Of a stretch of DNA of 64,000 bases, positions 8,920 to 17,080 are shown piece after piece. The notes beneath the pieces were generated by a model. The model was not told the origin of the DNA. It did no database searches and saw only the letters and a list, made by a program, of their open reading frames with translations. Every line of letters starts with the position of its first letter. Positions within the stretch are counted from its first letter, which is position 1. Both the position numbers and the translations under genes were made by a program. The stretch comes from Croceicoccus bisphenolivorans (GTDB taxonomy: Bacteria > Pseudomonadota > Alphaproteobacteria > Sphingomonadales > Sphingomonadaceae), in assembly GCF_001634625.1 (NCBI RefSeq), contig NZ_LRSE01000004.1, forward strand, positions 124,001-188,000, read 5' to 3'.

Positions 8920-9099
8920 TGTGCCCCCTTGTCCCTTGGGATCATCCCGGTATCGCCGATTGAACGCGCGATCACCCGCTTGGTGCCCGGTGGACAGATT
9001 CCTGACAAGCGTAGTCTTGGCTTGGCAGCGGACTGTAGAGGCGTCTAAAGGTTTCGGTCGCGACTATATTCCACCTATCGCGAGACAAGCTCCCCATAC

Positions 9100-10356
9100 A
9101 TGCCCAACCAGTTGATCAGCCTTGCCGGCATCGCCCTTATCCTGCTGATCGCCTTTGCCCTGTCGACGGCGCGGCGGCGCATCCGCTTGCGGGTCGTCGG
9201 CGCGGCCTTTGCGCTGCAGGCGCTGATGGCGCTGCTCGTCCTGCGCACGCCATGGGGCACGGCGGTGATCGGGGCGATGAGCCGGGGCGTGTCCAACCTG
9301 CTTGGCTATGCCGCGGAAGGGACGAACTTCATCTTCGGCCCGCTGGCCAGCCCCGAAATCGGCGGCAACAGCTTTGCCATCGCGGCGCTGACGGTGATCA
9401 TCTTCTTCGCGAGCCTCGTCTCCGTGCTCTATTACCTCGGCATCATGCAGCTGGTGATCCGCTGGGTCGGCGGTGCGATCGGCTGGGTTACGGGAATTAG
9501 CCGGGTGGAGGCGCTGGCGGCAGCGGCGAACATCTTCGTCGGCCAGTCGGAAAGCCCGCTGGTCGTGCGGCCCTATCTTGCCGGCCTTGCGCCCAGCCGC
9601 CTGTTCACGATGATGTGCGTGGGCATGGCGGGCGTGGCGGGCACGATCCTTGCCGCCTATGCCTCCCTGCTGGGCGAACAGTACCTGCCCTACCTGCTGG
9701 CGGCCGCTTTCATGAGCGCGCCGGGCGGCATCCTGATGGCGAAGATCATCATGCCCGATCTGGACGAACCGTCCGATGCGGCGGAGGGCGAGGCACCGGT
9801 CGAAGGCGTGCCCGACGCGCACGATGACGAGGAAAAGCCCGCCAACATCCTGATGGCGGCGGCACAAGGCGCGCAGACCGGCGTGAAGATCGCCGTTGCC
9901 GTCGGCGCGATGGTGCTGTCCTTCGTGGCGCTGGTGGCGCTGGCCAACGGGTTGCTTTCGGGCGCAGGATCGATCGTCGGGCTGGAGGGGCTGACGTTCC
10001 AGAGCCTGCTCGGCTGGGTCTTTTCTCCCGTCATGTTCCTGCTGGGCATCCCGTGGGAGGAAGCGCGCATCGCGGGCGGTCTGTTCGGCACCAAGATCGT
10101 GCTCAACGAATTCGTCGCCTTCATCGAACTGGGCCAGATCGAAGGCGGAGTGCTGAGCGACCGGGCGCGGGCCATCGTGACCTTCTCGCTCTGCGGCTTT
10201 GCCAATTTCTCGTCCATCGCCATCCAGATCGCGGTGATCGGCGGGCTTGCGCCCGGCCAGCGGCCTGTGGTGGCAAAGCTCGGCCTGCGCGCGCTGGCGG
10301 GAGGTTCGCTTGCCAACCTGATGAGCGCGGCGCTGGCCGGGCTTTTCATGGGCTGA
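9100..10356 (+). CDS. nupC: concentrative nucleoside transporter (NupC/CNT family)
   Basis: An inner-membrane symporter importing nucleosides with H+ or Na+. The 418-residue protein has about ten hydrophobic helices and the CNT signatures AANIFVGQSESPLVVRPYL and GVAGTILAAYASLLG. The later helix region contains TKIVLNEFVAFIELG and SLCGFANFSSIAIQIAVIGG, the substrate and ion site of CNTs. A charged cytoplasmic or periplasmic loop (DAAEGEAPVEG...HDDEE) lies near residues 226-246. It may act with the adenosine-type kinase (30431) and cytidine deaminase (31999) in nucleoside salvage. Confidence 0.93.
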   Translation: MPNQLISLAGIALILLIAFALSTARRRIRLRVVGAAFALQALMALLVLRTPWGTAVIGAMSRGVSNLLGYAAEGTNFIFGPLASPEIGGNSFAIAALTVIIFFASLVSVLYYLGIMQLVIRWVGGAIGWVTGISRVEALAAAANIFVGQSESPLVVRPYLAGLAPSRLFTMMCVGMAGVAGTILAAYASLLGEQYLPYLLAAAFMSAPGGILMAKIIMPDLDEPSDAAEGEAPVEGVPDAHDDEEKPANILMAAAQGAQTGVKIAVAVGAMVLSFVALVALANGLLSGAGSIVGLEGLTFQSLLGWVFSPVMFLLGIPWEEARIAGGLFGTKIVLNEFVAFIELGQIEGGVLSDRARAIVTFSLCGFANFSSIAIQIAVIGGLAPGQRPVVAKLGLRALAGGSLANLMSAALAGLFMG

Positions 10357-10402
10357 GCCGCGGCGACCTACGCCCGAACATTTCTCAACGGATACCATAG
10401 CC

Positions 10403-11329
10403 ATGACCGACCAGATCGCCGCCGTATCGCTGACCGAACCGATGGCGCAGCTTGCCACGAAACTGGGTGAGAGTTTCGAGGAGTTCGGCTTTGCCATCGT
10501 TACCGACCACGGGATCGACACCGCGCTGATCGAACGGGCGGAGGATATGTCCCGCGCTTTCTTCGCCCTGCCGGAAGAGGTGAAGCGCGCCTATTTCATA
10601 GCCGGTGGCGGCGGCGCGCGCGGGTACACCCCGTTCAAGACAGAGGTGGCCAAGGGCTACGACAAGAAGGACCTGAAGGAATTCTGGCACGTGGGCCGCA
10701 CGCTGCCCGCCGGCGATCCGCTGGAAGCCTATATGCAGCCCAACATCTGGCCGGATGAGATCGCCGGCTTTCAGGAGACGTTCGAGACGCTCTACGCCGA
10801 ATTCGAAAAGGCGGGCGCGCGTATCCTCACCGCGATTGCCATCCATCTCGGCCTTGCGCCTGACTGGTTCGACCCGACGATAGAGAAAGGCAACTCGGTC
10901 ATGCGGCTGCTGCACTATCCCCCGATCGAGAACGCGGACGGTGCGGTGCGCGCCGCGCCGCACGGCGATATCAACACGATCACGCTGTTGCTGGGTGCGG
11001 AAGAGGCGGGCCTCGAGCTGCTGTCGCAGAAGGGGGAGTGGATTCCCGTTCAGCCGCCGAAGAACGCGCTGGCGGTCAATATCGGGGACATGCTCAGCCG
11101 CCTGACCAACGACCGGTTGCGTTCCACCATCCACCAGGTCCGTAATCCAGTGGGGGAGGCGGCGACGCGTTCGCGTTATTCGATGCCGTTCTTCCTGCAC
11201 TTCCGGCCCGATTTCAGAATCGAGACGCTGCCGTCCTGCATCGACGACGCCCATCCCGACCAGTACCCCGACTCGTTGACTGCGCATGACTTCCTGGCCA
11301 TTCGGCTGAAAGAGATCGGATTGATGTGA
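10403..11329 (+). CDS. 2-oxoglutarate/Fe(II)-dependent oxygenase, isopenicillin-N-synthase family
   Basis: A 308-residue non-heme iron oxygenase. The N-terminal DIOX_N-like region (EEFGFAIVTDHGI) and the C-terminal jelly roll are both present. Iron ligands are His and Asp in HGDINTITLLLG and a distal His in TIHQVRNP, with the 2-oxoglutarate Arg in RYSMPFFLHFRPD. The substrate cannot be told from sequence; plant-type gibberellin and ethylene-forming names applied to such bacterial proteins are usually unproven. It starts 46 nt after nupC. A 10-bp inverted repeat begins at its stop codon. Confidence 0.85.
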   Translation: MTDQIAAVSLTEPMAQLATKLGESFEEFGFAIVTDHGIDTALIERAEDMSRAFFALPEEVKRAYFIAGGGGARGYTPFKTEVAKGYDKKDLKEFWHVGRTLPAGDPLEAYMQPNIWPDEIAGFQETFETLYAEFEKAGARILTAIAIHLGLAPDWFDPTIEKGNSVMRLLHYPPIENADGAVRAAPHGDINTITLLLGAEEAGLELLSQKGEWIPVQPPKNALAVNIGDMLSRLTNDRLRSTIHQVRNPVGEAATRSRYSMPFFLHFRPDFRIETLPSCIDDAHPDQYPDSLTAHDFLAIRLKEIGLM

Positions 11330-11360
11330 CAGTTGAACCGGTTTTCAGCGTCAACTGTCA
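11327..11360 (+). terminator. perfect 10-bp inverted repeat over a stop codon, possible terminator
   Basis: TGACAGTTGA (11327-11336) and TCAACTGTCA (11351-11360) are exact reverse complements around a 14-nt loop. The left arm contains the TGA of the oxygenase gene. No T-run follows (GCGTTCTGTC), so it could be a Rho-aided terminator, an mRNA-end stabiliser or an operator for the receptor gene downstream. Confidence 0.5.
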
Positions 11361-11628
11361 GCGTTCTGTCAAATAAGTTACAGTCGAAATCATTTTAGCG
11401 TCATCATGTGGCGTTGCAGCAACACTTTACATAAGTGTCAGTAAATAGTTCATTTTTCACGTTAAAACAGCGATTAAGCTGTCTTCTATCGGCTGTCCCG
11501 AAGGGTTATCCGCAGACTGTCATATTGCAGTCGCAAAACAGAAAAAATAACGACGCATTGCCTATCTAGGTGGCCCCTCGAACCGAGGGGTTGTCCGTCG
11601 GGATCGACCAACTGTGGGGACAGTTCAG
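11361..11628 (+). promoter_or_regulatory. AT-rich upstream region of the TonB receptor gene with 5'UTR hairpin
   Basis: This is the most AT-rich stretch in the first half of the window and has no convincing gene. TGTCA pentamers recur (for example near 11371 and 11435). A 7-bp hairpin, CCCCTCG (11574-11580) and CGAGGGG (11584-11590), lies about 40 nt before the start codon, followed by GGGGA at 11616-11620 as Shine-Dalgarno. A regulated promoter with a structured leader is likely; I cannot assign the -35/-10 pair. Confidence 0.45.
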
Positions 11629-14600
11629 ATGAAATTGAAATACCTTCTCGCCGCATCGGTGGCGGGCATCGCCGGCAGCGTCGCGTTTCCCGTGACCGTC
11701 ATGGCGCAGCAGATCACATCGGGTGTCGAAGGCACCGTTCTGGCCGAAGACGGCTCTGCCATTCCGGGCGCGACCGTCATCGTCCGCGACGAACGTACCG
11801 GCGCCGAACGTACCGCCACGGCAGGCTCGGCAGGCGGCTTCCGCGTTTCTTCGCTGACGACGGGCGGCCCCTACACCATCACCGCCACCGCGCCGGGCTA
11901 TGAAGGCCAGAGCCTTCCCGACCAGACGATCACCCTGCAGGGCAACACCGCCTTCACATTCCGCCTGACCCCGACCGCGCAGGACGGCAACGTCATCGTC
12001 GTCAGCGGCGCGCGCGTGCAGGTCACGCAGCTGGCCGTCGGCCCGGGCACCAGCTTCGGCGAGCAGATGCTCGAAACCGCCCCCACGTTCAATCGCGACA
12101 TCCGCGACGTCCTGCGCCTCGACCCGCGTGTCAGCCTCGCGCGTGACGACCTGTCGGGTCAGGACCGCATCTCGTGCCTTGGCGGCAACGACCGTTCGAA
12201 CGCCTTCACCGTCGACGGTATCGGCCAGAGCGATGTTTACGGTCTGAACGACAACGGCTTTGCTTCACGCTCGTCGGCTCCGCTGCCGTTCGACGCGATC
12301 CGCGAAACGCAGGTCCAGTTTGCGCCCTTCGACGTTGACTACGGCAACTTCACCGGCTGCGCGATCAACGTCGTCACCAAGTCCGGTTCGAACGACTACC
12401 ACTTCGGCGGCTTCTTCGAATATTCGGACAACGGCATGCGCGGCACGAAGGTCGCCGACGAGACGGTCGGTGCGATCGAGCCCGAGAAGCGTTACGGCTT
12501 CTATCTCTCCGGCCCGGTTATCAAGGACCGCCTGTTCCTGTTCGGCGCATACGAGCACCAGGAAGCTGCAGGTCCGCAGGAATTCGGCCCGACCGGCGCA
12601 GGTTACGCCAAGGAACTGGGCTCCATCTCGCTCGACCAGTTCAACGAGGTCTCGGACATTCTCTCGAACGTTTACGGCATCGAAACCGGCCCGCTGGCGA
12701 CGTCGCTTCCCTATGAGAACGACCGCTATTTCGTGCGTGCCGACCTGCAGATCACCGACGACCATCGTTTCGAGGCGACCTACCAGCGGCTTGAGGAAAA
12801 CACCGTCAAGACCGACGACTTCTTCACGTCGGCCAGCTCGTCGCAGCTGACCGGTCTCAACACTTATTACAACTCCGGCACGACGTCCGACTACTACTCG
12901 GGCCGTCTCTATTCGCAGTGGTCGGACATGTTCTCGACCGAAGTTCGCTACTCGCGTTCGGAAGTGACCGACGCGCAGGACCCGATCGGTGGATATGAAG
13001 CGCAAGGCGCGAACCCGACGCCGCGTATCATCGTTGGCATCGACAACGAGAGCGGACCCGACGGCACGATCCTTGCCGGCCCGGGCGTCAACCGTTCTGC
13101 CAACTCGCTGACCACCGACATTGATCAGTTCCGCGTGGCCGGCATGCTTGATGCAGGACGCCATCAGCTCAAGTTCGGTGCCGAACTGAACCGCGCCTCG
13201 CTCAACAACCTCTATGTCTACAATGCTACCGGCACGCTGGTATTCAGCAATGTCGAGGATTTGATGAACGGGGTGATTTCCGCAGGTACGGACACCCGGA
13301 ACTCGACGTCGACCACACCGGCAAACGTCATTCCGGGCCGCACGGTCGGTGCATTCGCCAGCTACACGCCGACCGGCGACGTCACCACGGCATCCGCCGC
13401 GTTCCAGCGCGACATCTGGTCGGTGTTTGCACAGGACGAGTGGCAGGCGACCGATGCGCTGACGCTGACCGCCGGCGTACGCGTCGACTGGTACGACACT
13501 AACGTCCACCCGCAGCTGAACCCGAATTTCGTCGAGCGTTACGGTTTCTCGAACAATACGAGCTTCAGCAACATCGATCCGGTCGTGATGCCGCGCCTTG
13601 CGGCGACGTTCGATCTTGACGATTTCGCGGTGTTCAGCCGTGCGCAACTGCGCGCCGGTGTCGGTATCTTCTCGGGCGGCGATCCGCTGGTCTGGTTCGG
13701 CAACGCCTATCAGAACAACGGTGCGTCCTATGGCCAGACGACCAGCAACGACGCGGCCTGCGCTGGCGAGGATCTCAACGTGCTGCAGGGTGGCCAGTTC
13801 ACCGGCATTCCGCAGTGTGTGCTGGACTCGGCAGCGGCGCAGGGCGCGGCAGGTCTCGGCGACACGCAGTCGATCGATCCCGACATCAAGATGCCGACGG
13901 TGCTTCGCGCCAACTTCGGCTTTGCGTCGAACATCGATTTCGCTGCCAGCGGCATCCTCAGCGGCTGGCACATCAATGCCGATTATATCTACAGCCGTTA
14001 TCGCAACCCGCTGTCGGTGATCGACCTGTCGCAGACGATCGACGCATCGGAAGGCCTGAACGGCTACACGATCGACGGTCGCCCCATCTATGCGGCCATC
14101 GATCCCACCGTCGCGGGGTGTGACGCGACGCTCGTCTCGCGCAACCCGATCGAATGGAGCGGTGTCACTTCGGATTGCTTCGCGACTTCACGCGATGACG
14201 AGATCATGCTGACGAACGCGGGTGCCTACACCAGCCAGATCGCGTCGTTCATCCTGTCGCGCCATACCGAAGGCGGCCTGTTCACCCCCGGTGGCTCGGT
14301 CGATTTCAGCTTCGGCTATGCCTACACCGACAGTCACGACCGTCGTAACATGTACAATTCGACCGCAACGTCGAACTACGACTACGTCGCCGCCTTCGAC
14401 CGGCAGAACCCGGGCGTTACGCGCGGCTTTTACGGCAACCGGCACAACATCAGCGTCAACACGTCGTTCAAGGAAGAGTTCTTCGACGATTTCGCGACGC
14501 GCCTGAACGTTTCGTTCGTCGCAAGCTCGGGCCGTCCCTACAGCCTGACCTTCACCGGCGGCGGCGTGTTCAACGACTCCTCTTCGGGCAACGACAACGC

Positions 14601-15063
14601 GCTGCTCTACATCCCGGCAGGTCTTGACGATCCGAACATCTCGCCCGACTCGGACGCAGATGCCGTGGCCGACCTCTACGCCTTTACGCAGGGTCTGGGC
14701 TGCGCAAGCAAGTACGCTGGCAGGACCATCGCCCGCAACACCTGCGACAACGACTGGTATTTCGATGTCGATCTCGCGTTCTCGCAGGAACTGCCCGGTC
14801 CGGGCCGTTTCTTCGGACGTGACGACCGCCTGAAGGTCTATGCGATGTTCGACAACTTCCTGAACTTCCTCGACAGGGACTGGAACGTCAGCCGTCGCCG
14901 CAATTTCGCGGGCTTCCAGGATATGGCTAGCCTTGACGGCATCGACAGCGAGGGTCGCTACATCATCAGCGGCTTCAACTCGACCGGGTTCGAAGGCGAC
15001 AACGAGATCAAGACCAGCGCTTCGGTCTGGCGCCTGAAGATCGGTGTCAGCTACGACTTCTGA
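11629..15063 (+). CDS. TonB-dependent outer-membrane receptor with carboxypeptidase-regulatory-like N-terminal domain (Oar type)
   Basis: A 1144-residue outer-membrane protein. It has a signal peptide at 1-27 (AGIAGSVAFPVTVMAQ), a CarboxypepD_reg-like beta-sandwich at about 30-115 (GTVLAEDGSAIPGATVIVRDE), a plug region (TVDGIGQSDVYG...), and a long C-terminal barrel ending in the aromatic VSYDF needed for BAM recognition. This architecture matches Oar-like receptors of sphingomonads and myxobacteria, often linked to peptide, protein or siderophore uptake; the ligand is not predictable. ATG 11629 sits 8 nt after GGGGA. No TonB/ExbBD genes are nearby. Followed by a strong terminator at 15090. 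Confidence 0.92.
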   Translation: MKLKYLLAASVAGIAGSVAFPVTVMAQQITSGVEGTVLAEDGSAIPGATVIVRDERTGAERTATAGSAGGFRVSSLTTGGPYTITATAPGYEGQSLPDQTITLQGNTAFTFRLTPTAQDGNVIVVSGARVQVTQLAVGPGTSFGEQMLETAPTFNRDIRDVLRLDPRVSLARDDLSGQDRISCLGGNDRSNAFTVDGIGQSDVYGLNDNGFASRSSAPLPFDAIRETQVQFAPFDVDYGNFTGCAINVVTKSGSNDYHFGGFFEYSDNGMRGTKVADETVGAIEPEKRYGFYLSGPVIKDRLFLFGAYEHQEAAGPQEFGPTGAGYAKELGSISLDQFNEVSDILSNVYGIETGPLATSLPYENDRYFVRADLQITDDHRFEATYQRLEENTVKTDDFFTSASSSQLTGLNTYYNSGTTSDYYSGRLYSQWSDMFSTEVRYSRSEVTDAQDPIGGYEAQGANPTPRIIVGIDNESGPDGTILAGPGVNRSANSLTTDIDQFRVAGMLDAGRHQLKFGAELNRASLNNLYVYNATGTLVFSNVEDLMNGVISAGTDTRNSTSTTPANVIPGRTVGAFASYTPTGDVTTASAAFQRDIWSVFAQDEWQATDALTLTAGVRVDWYDTNVHPQLNPNFVERYGFSNNTSFSNIDPVVMPRLAATFDLDDFAVFSRAQLRAGVGIFSGGDPLVWFGNAYQNNGASYGQTTSNDAACAGEDLNVLQGGQFTGIPQCVLDSAAAQGAAGLGDTQSIDPDIKMPTVLRANFGFASNIDFAASGILSGWHINADYIYSRYRNPLSVIDLSQTIDASEGLNGYTIDGRPIYAAIDPTVAGCDATLVSRNPIEWSGVTSDCFATSRDDEIMLTNAGAYTSQIASFILSRHTEGGLFTPGGSVDFSFGYAYTDSHDRRNMYNSTATSNYDYVAAFDRQNPGVTRGFYGNRHNISVNTSFKEEFFDDFATRLNVSFVASSGRPYSLTFTGGGVFNDSSSGNDNALLYIPAGLDDPNISPDSDADAVADLYAFTQGLGCASKYAGRTIARNTCDNDWYFDVDLAFSQELPGPGRFFGRDDRLKVYAMFDNFLNFLDRDWNVSRRRNFAGFQDMASLDGIDSEGRYIISGFNSTGFEGDNEIKTSASVWRLKIGVSYDF

Positions 15064-15089
15064 TCCGTTCGCGTTTTGCCAACACAAGG

Positions 15090-15122
15090 ACGGCGGCACT
15101 CCCACGGGGTGCCGCCGTTTGC
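15090..15122 (+). terminator. intrinsic terminator of the TonB receptor gene
   Basis: A 13-bp stem (15090-15102 with 15106-15118, one T-G pair) closes a 3-nt loop and is followed by TTGCGTTT. It lies 27 nt after the receptor stop. Confidence 0.85.
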
Positions 15123-15153
15123 GTTTCCGATTTTACCGATGCAGGAATGACCC

Positions 15154-15942
15154 ATGCGCAAGGCCCTGATCACGCTCGCCCTTTCCCTGACGCTGGCGGC
15201 ACCCGCCCATGCATGGGGGCCAACCGGTCACCGCATGGTGGGCCAGATCGCCGCCGACAACGTCAACGGCCGTACGGCGGCGGAAATCGCGTTGATTCTC
15301 GGTGCGGGAGAGACACTGGCCGAAGCCTCGACATGGCCTGACGAGCAACGTTCCGACCCGGACCCGTTCTGGCAAAAGACTTCAACGCCATGGCACTATG
15401 TCACGGTGACCGGCCATCCCGAATGGCGCGAAAGCGATGCTCCGAAGGAAGGCGACGCGATGACCGCGCTGCGCCGGTTCACCGCAACGCTGCGCGATCC
15501 GGATGCTAGCCGCGAGGACAAGGCGACGGCACTGCGCTTCGTCGTCCATCTCGTGGGCGACCTGCACCAGCCGCTCCACAACGGGAAGGGCGACGACCGC
15601 GGCGGCAATGACTTTGCCGTGACGTGGTTTGGCGAGCGCGCCAATTTGCACTCGGTCTGGGACAGCAAGCTGATCGACGGCAATGGCCTGTCCTACACCG
15701 AATATGTCGCGCGGCTGGAAGGGCGGATGACGCCGGAGCAGATGATCGCATGGTGGAACCCCGATCCCGCCGTCTGGGTCGCGGAAAGCATCGTGCTGCG
15801 CGACACGATCTATCCGGCAGAGGACAAGCGCGACCTTGGCTACTTCTACCAATGGCAATGGCGGCCCAAGGCGGAACTGCGCATAGAGCAGGCCGGGATC
15901 AGGGTGGCCGCCTATCTGGACGAGGTTTTCGCGGCGGAGTGA
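15154..15942 (+). CDS. secreted S1/P1-type nuclease
   Basis: A zinc-dependent single-strand nuclease and 3'-nucleotidase exported to the periplasm or medium. The 262-residue precursor has a clear signal peptide (1-20, cleavage at AHA|W). The mature protein begins with Trp21 and GPTGHRMVG, where the N-terminal Trp and His ligate zinc. The other zinc motifs are HLVGDLHQPLHNG and the later NLHSVWDSKLI. Length is typical. It is downstream of the TonB receptor but separated from it by the terminator, so it is probably transcribed alone. Confidence 0.93.
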   Translation: MRKALITLALSLTLAAPAHAWGPTGHRMVGQIAADNVNGRTAAEIALILGAGETLAEASTWPDEQRSDPDPFWQKTSTPWHYVTVTGHPEWRESDAPKEGDAMTALRRFTATLRDPDASREDKATALRFVVHLVGDLHQPLHNGKGDDRGGNDFAVTWFGERANLHSVWDSKLIDGNGLSYTEYVARLEGRMTPEQMIAWWNPDPAVWVAESIVLRDTIYPAEDKRDLGYFYQWQWRPKAELRIEQAGIRVAAYLDEVFAAE

Positions 15943-15955
15943 AACGGGGATACCC

Positions 15956-16026
15956 ACCCTCAAGCAGCGGATCGATAGGGTGGAAAACACCCCCCTCAAG
16001 TAGCGGAGCGGTAAGGGTGGAAAACA
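15956..16026. repeat. two tandem copies of a ~35-nt imperfect palindromic repeat
   Basis: Copy 1 (15956-15990) and copy 2 (15992-16026) share CCCTCAAG-AGCGGA-CG-TA-GGGTGGAAAACAC. Each can fold on itself through CACCCT/CCCCT against AGGGTGG/AAGGGTGG. They lie between the nuclease stop and the opposing tRNA-Thr gene, and may serve as terminators or be members of a dispersed REP-like family. Confidence 0.7.
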
Positions 16027-16048
16027 CATCATCCATGCGGAGTATGGA

Positions 16049-16124
<76 letters not shown>

Positions 16125-16156
16125 GTGACCGTTGCGGTCTATTGCCGCCCATTGCC

Positions 16157-17080
16157 TTACGGCGCGCCGAAGGTCCAGCCCTCCGTGCGCGCAATTTTCG
16201 CGGTCAGCCCTGCCGGCGACCACAATGCCGCATCGGCGGACCGTTCGCGCAACCATGCGGCGGTGAGCAGCGCGTCGGATGCATGGTCGTCAATGGGGCC
16301 GGTACCGCCAAGGCAGGGGGAGCCGAGCGCGGACAGCGCAGCATCCAGATCCGCCCTGTCGCGGATCTTGCTGCGGCCGGCGGCGCGCATGGCGGCGATG
16401 GCGGGAATGGCGGTGTAGATTTCCGCAATGACAGACCCCGTCGCGGGCAGCGGATCGACCGGCCAGACCGGCACCCGCCCGTCCAGCCGGTGCAAGACGC
16501 GCATGCCGGTCAGGCTCGATTTGCCGACTTGCGCCGCGCCGACGAGGTTGAAGTTGGAGTAGGGCTTGCACCCCAGCGTTTCCTGCGCGGTTTCGGTTAC
16601 GCGGAAACGGCCCCGGCGATGGGCGGCATCGGGCGCGTGGAAACGGTCACCCTCCAGCCCGCCCTGCCGGCGGTAATAGCGGGCAAGGTCAGGATGTTCG
16701 ACAAAGCTGGTGGCGGCCAGATGCGGATCGGCGCGGCACACATCGTCTACCAGCGCCCAAAGTGCGCGGGCATCGGCGGGGCTGTCGTTCCAGCCGGGAA
16801 AGAAAGCGCCGCAATCGGCAAAAGGCAGCGAGATGCCGAGGTCGACGCCGACGAGCGCATTGTCGGGCAGGTCTTCGCGCAGTAGCGTCAGCACGTCCTC
16901 TCGCGACCATGCCCGGTCCGGTTCGGCCAGAACCGGCGCTCCGCCGTCGGCGCTGGCAACCGCGATGGCGATACCTTTCTGCCGGGGCCCCACAGAGCCC
17001 GACCAGTCGATGGCAACAAACCAGTCGAACCGGCGCAACCCGCTCAACGCCGCCGCTCGCGCCGCTTCTTCTCCCACCAT
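16157..17080 (-). CDS. conserved protein of unknown function with an RNase H-like/DUF429-like fold
   Basis: A 307-residue cytoplasmic protein. The N-terminal FVAIDWSGSVGPRQKGIAIA (23-42) looks like an RNase H/actin-fold first strand with a conserved Asp. A second acidic strand, LVGVDLGISLPF, and a C-terminal GPIDDHASDALLTAAWLRE follow, consistent with a metal site of Asp residues as in DUF429 proteins. No membrane segment or signal is visible. The gene overlaps the 3' end of rarA by 37 nt and is presumably translated from the same mRNA. A link to nucleic-acid processing is only a guess from fold and neighbour. Confidence 0.65.
   Translation of the reverse strand: MVGEEAARAAALSGLRRFDWFVAIDWSGSVGPRQKGIAIAVASADGGAPVLAEPDRAWSREDVLTLLREDLPDNALVGVDLGISLPFADCGAFFPGWNDSPADARALWALVDDVCRADPHLAATSFVEHPDLARYYRRQGGLEGDRFHAPDAAHRRGRFRVTETAQETLGCKPYSNFNLVGAAQVGKSSLTGMRVLHRLDGRVPVWPVDPLPATGSVIAEIYTAIPAIAAMRAAGRSKIRDRADLDAALSALGSPCLGGTGPIDDHASDALLTAAWLRERSADAALWSPAGLTAKIARTEGWTFGAP

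Noticed and set aside
6838-9048. 736-codon plus-strand open frame
   Set aside because: It covers sseA, queF and the ExoD gene in wrong frames, and queF is clear in another frame of the same strand.
8920-9099. preQ1 or other riboswitch near queF
   Set aside because: queF has only 76 bp upstream with no aptamer-like fold, and the 8920-9099 gap belongs to other genes and shows no known riboswitch core.
15956-16026. Possible minimal CRISPR array
   Set aside because: Two directly adjacent copies without spacers, differing inside the unit, and no cas gene nearby.
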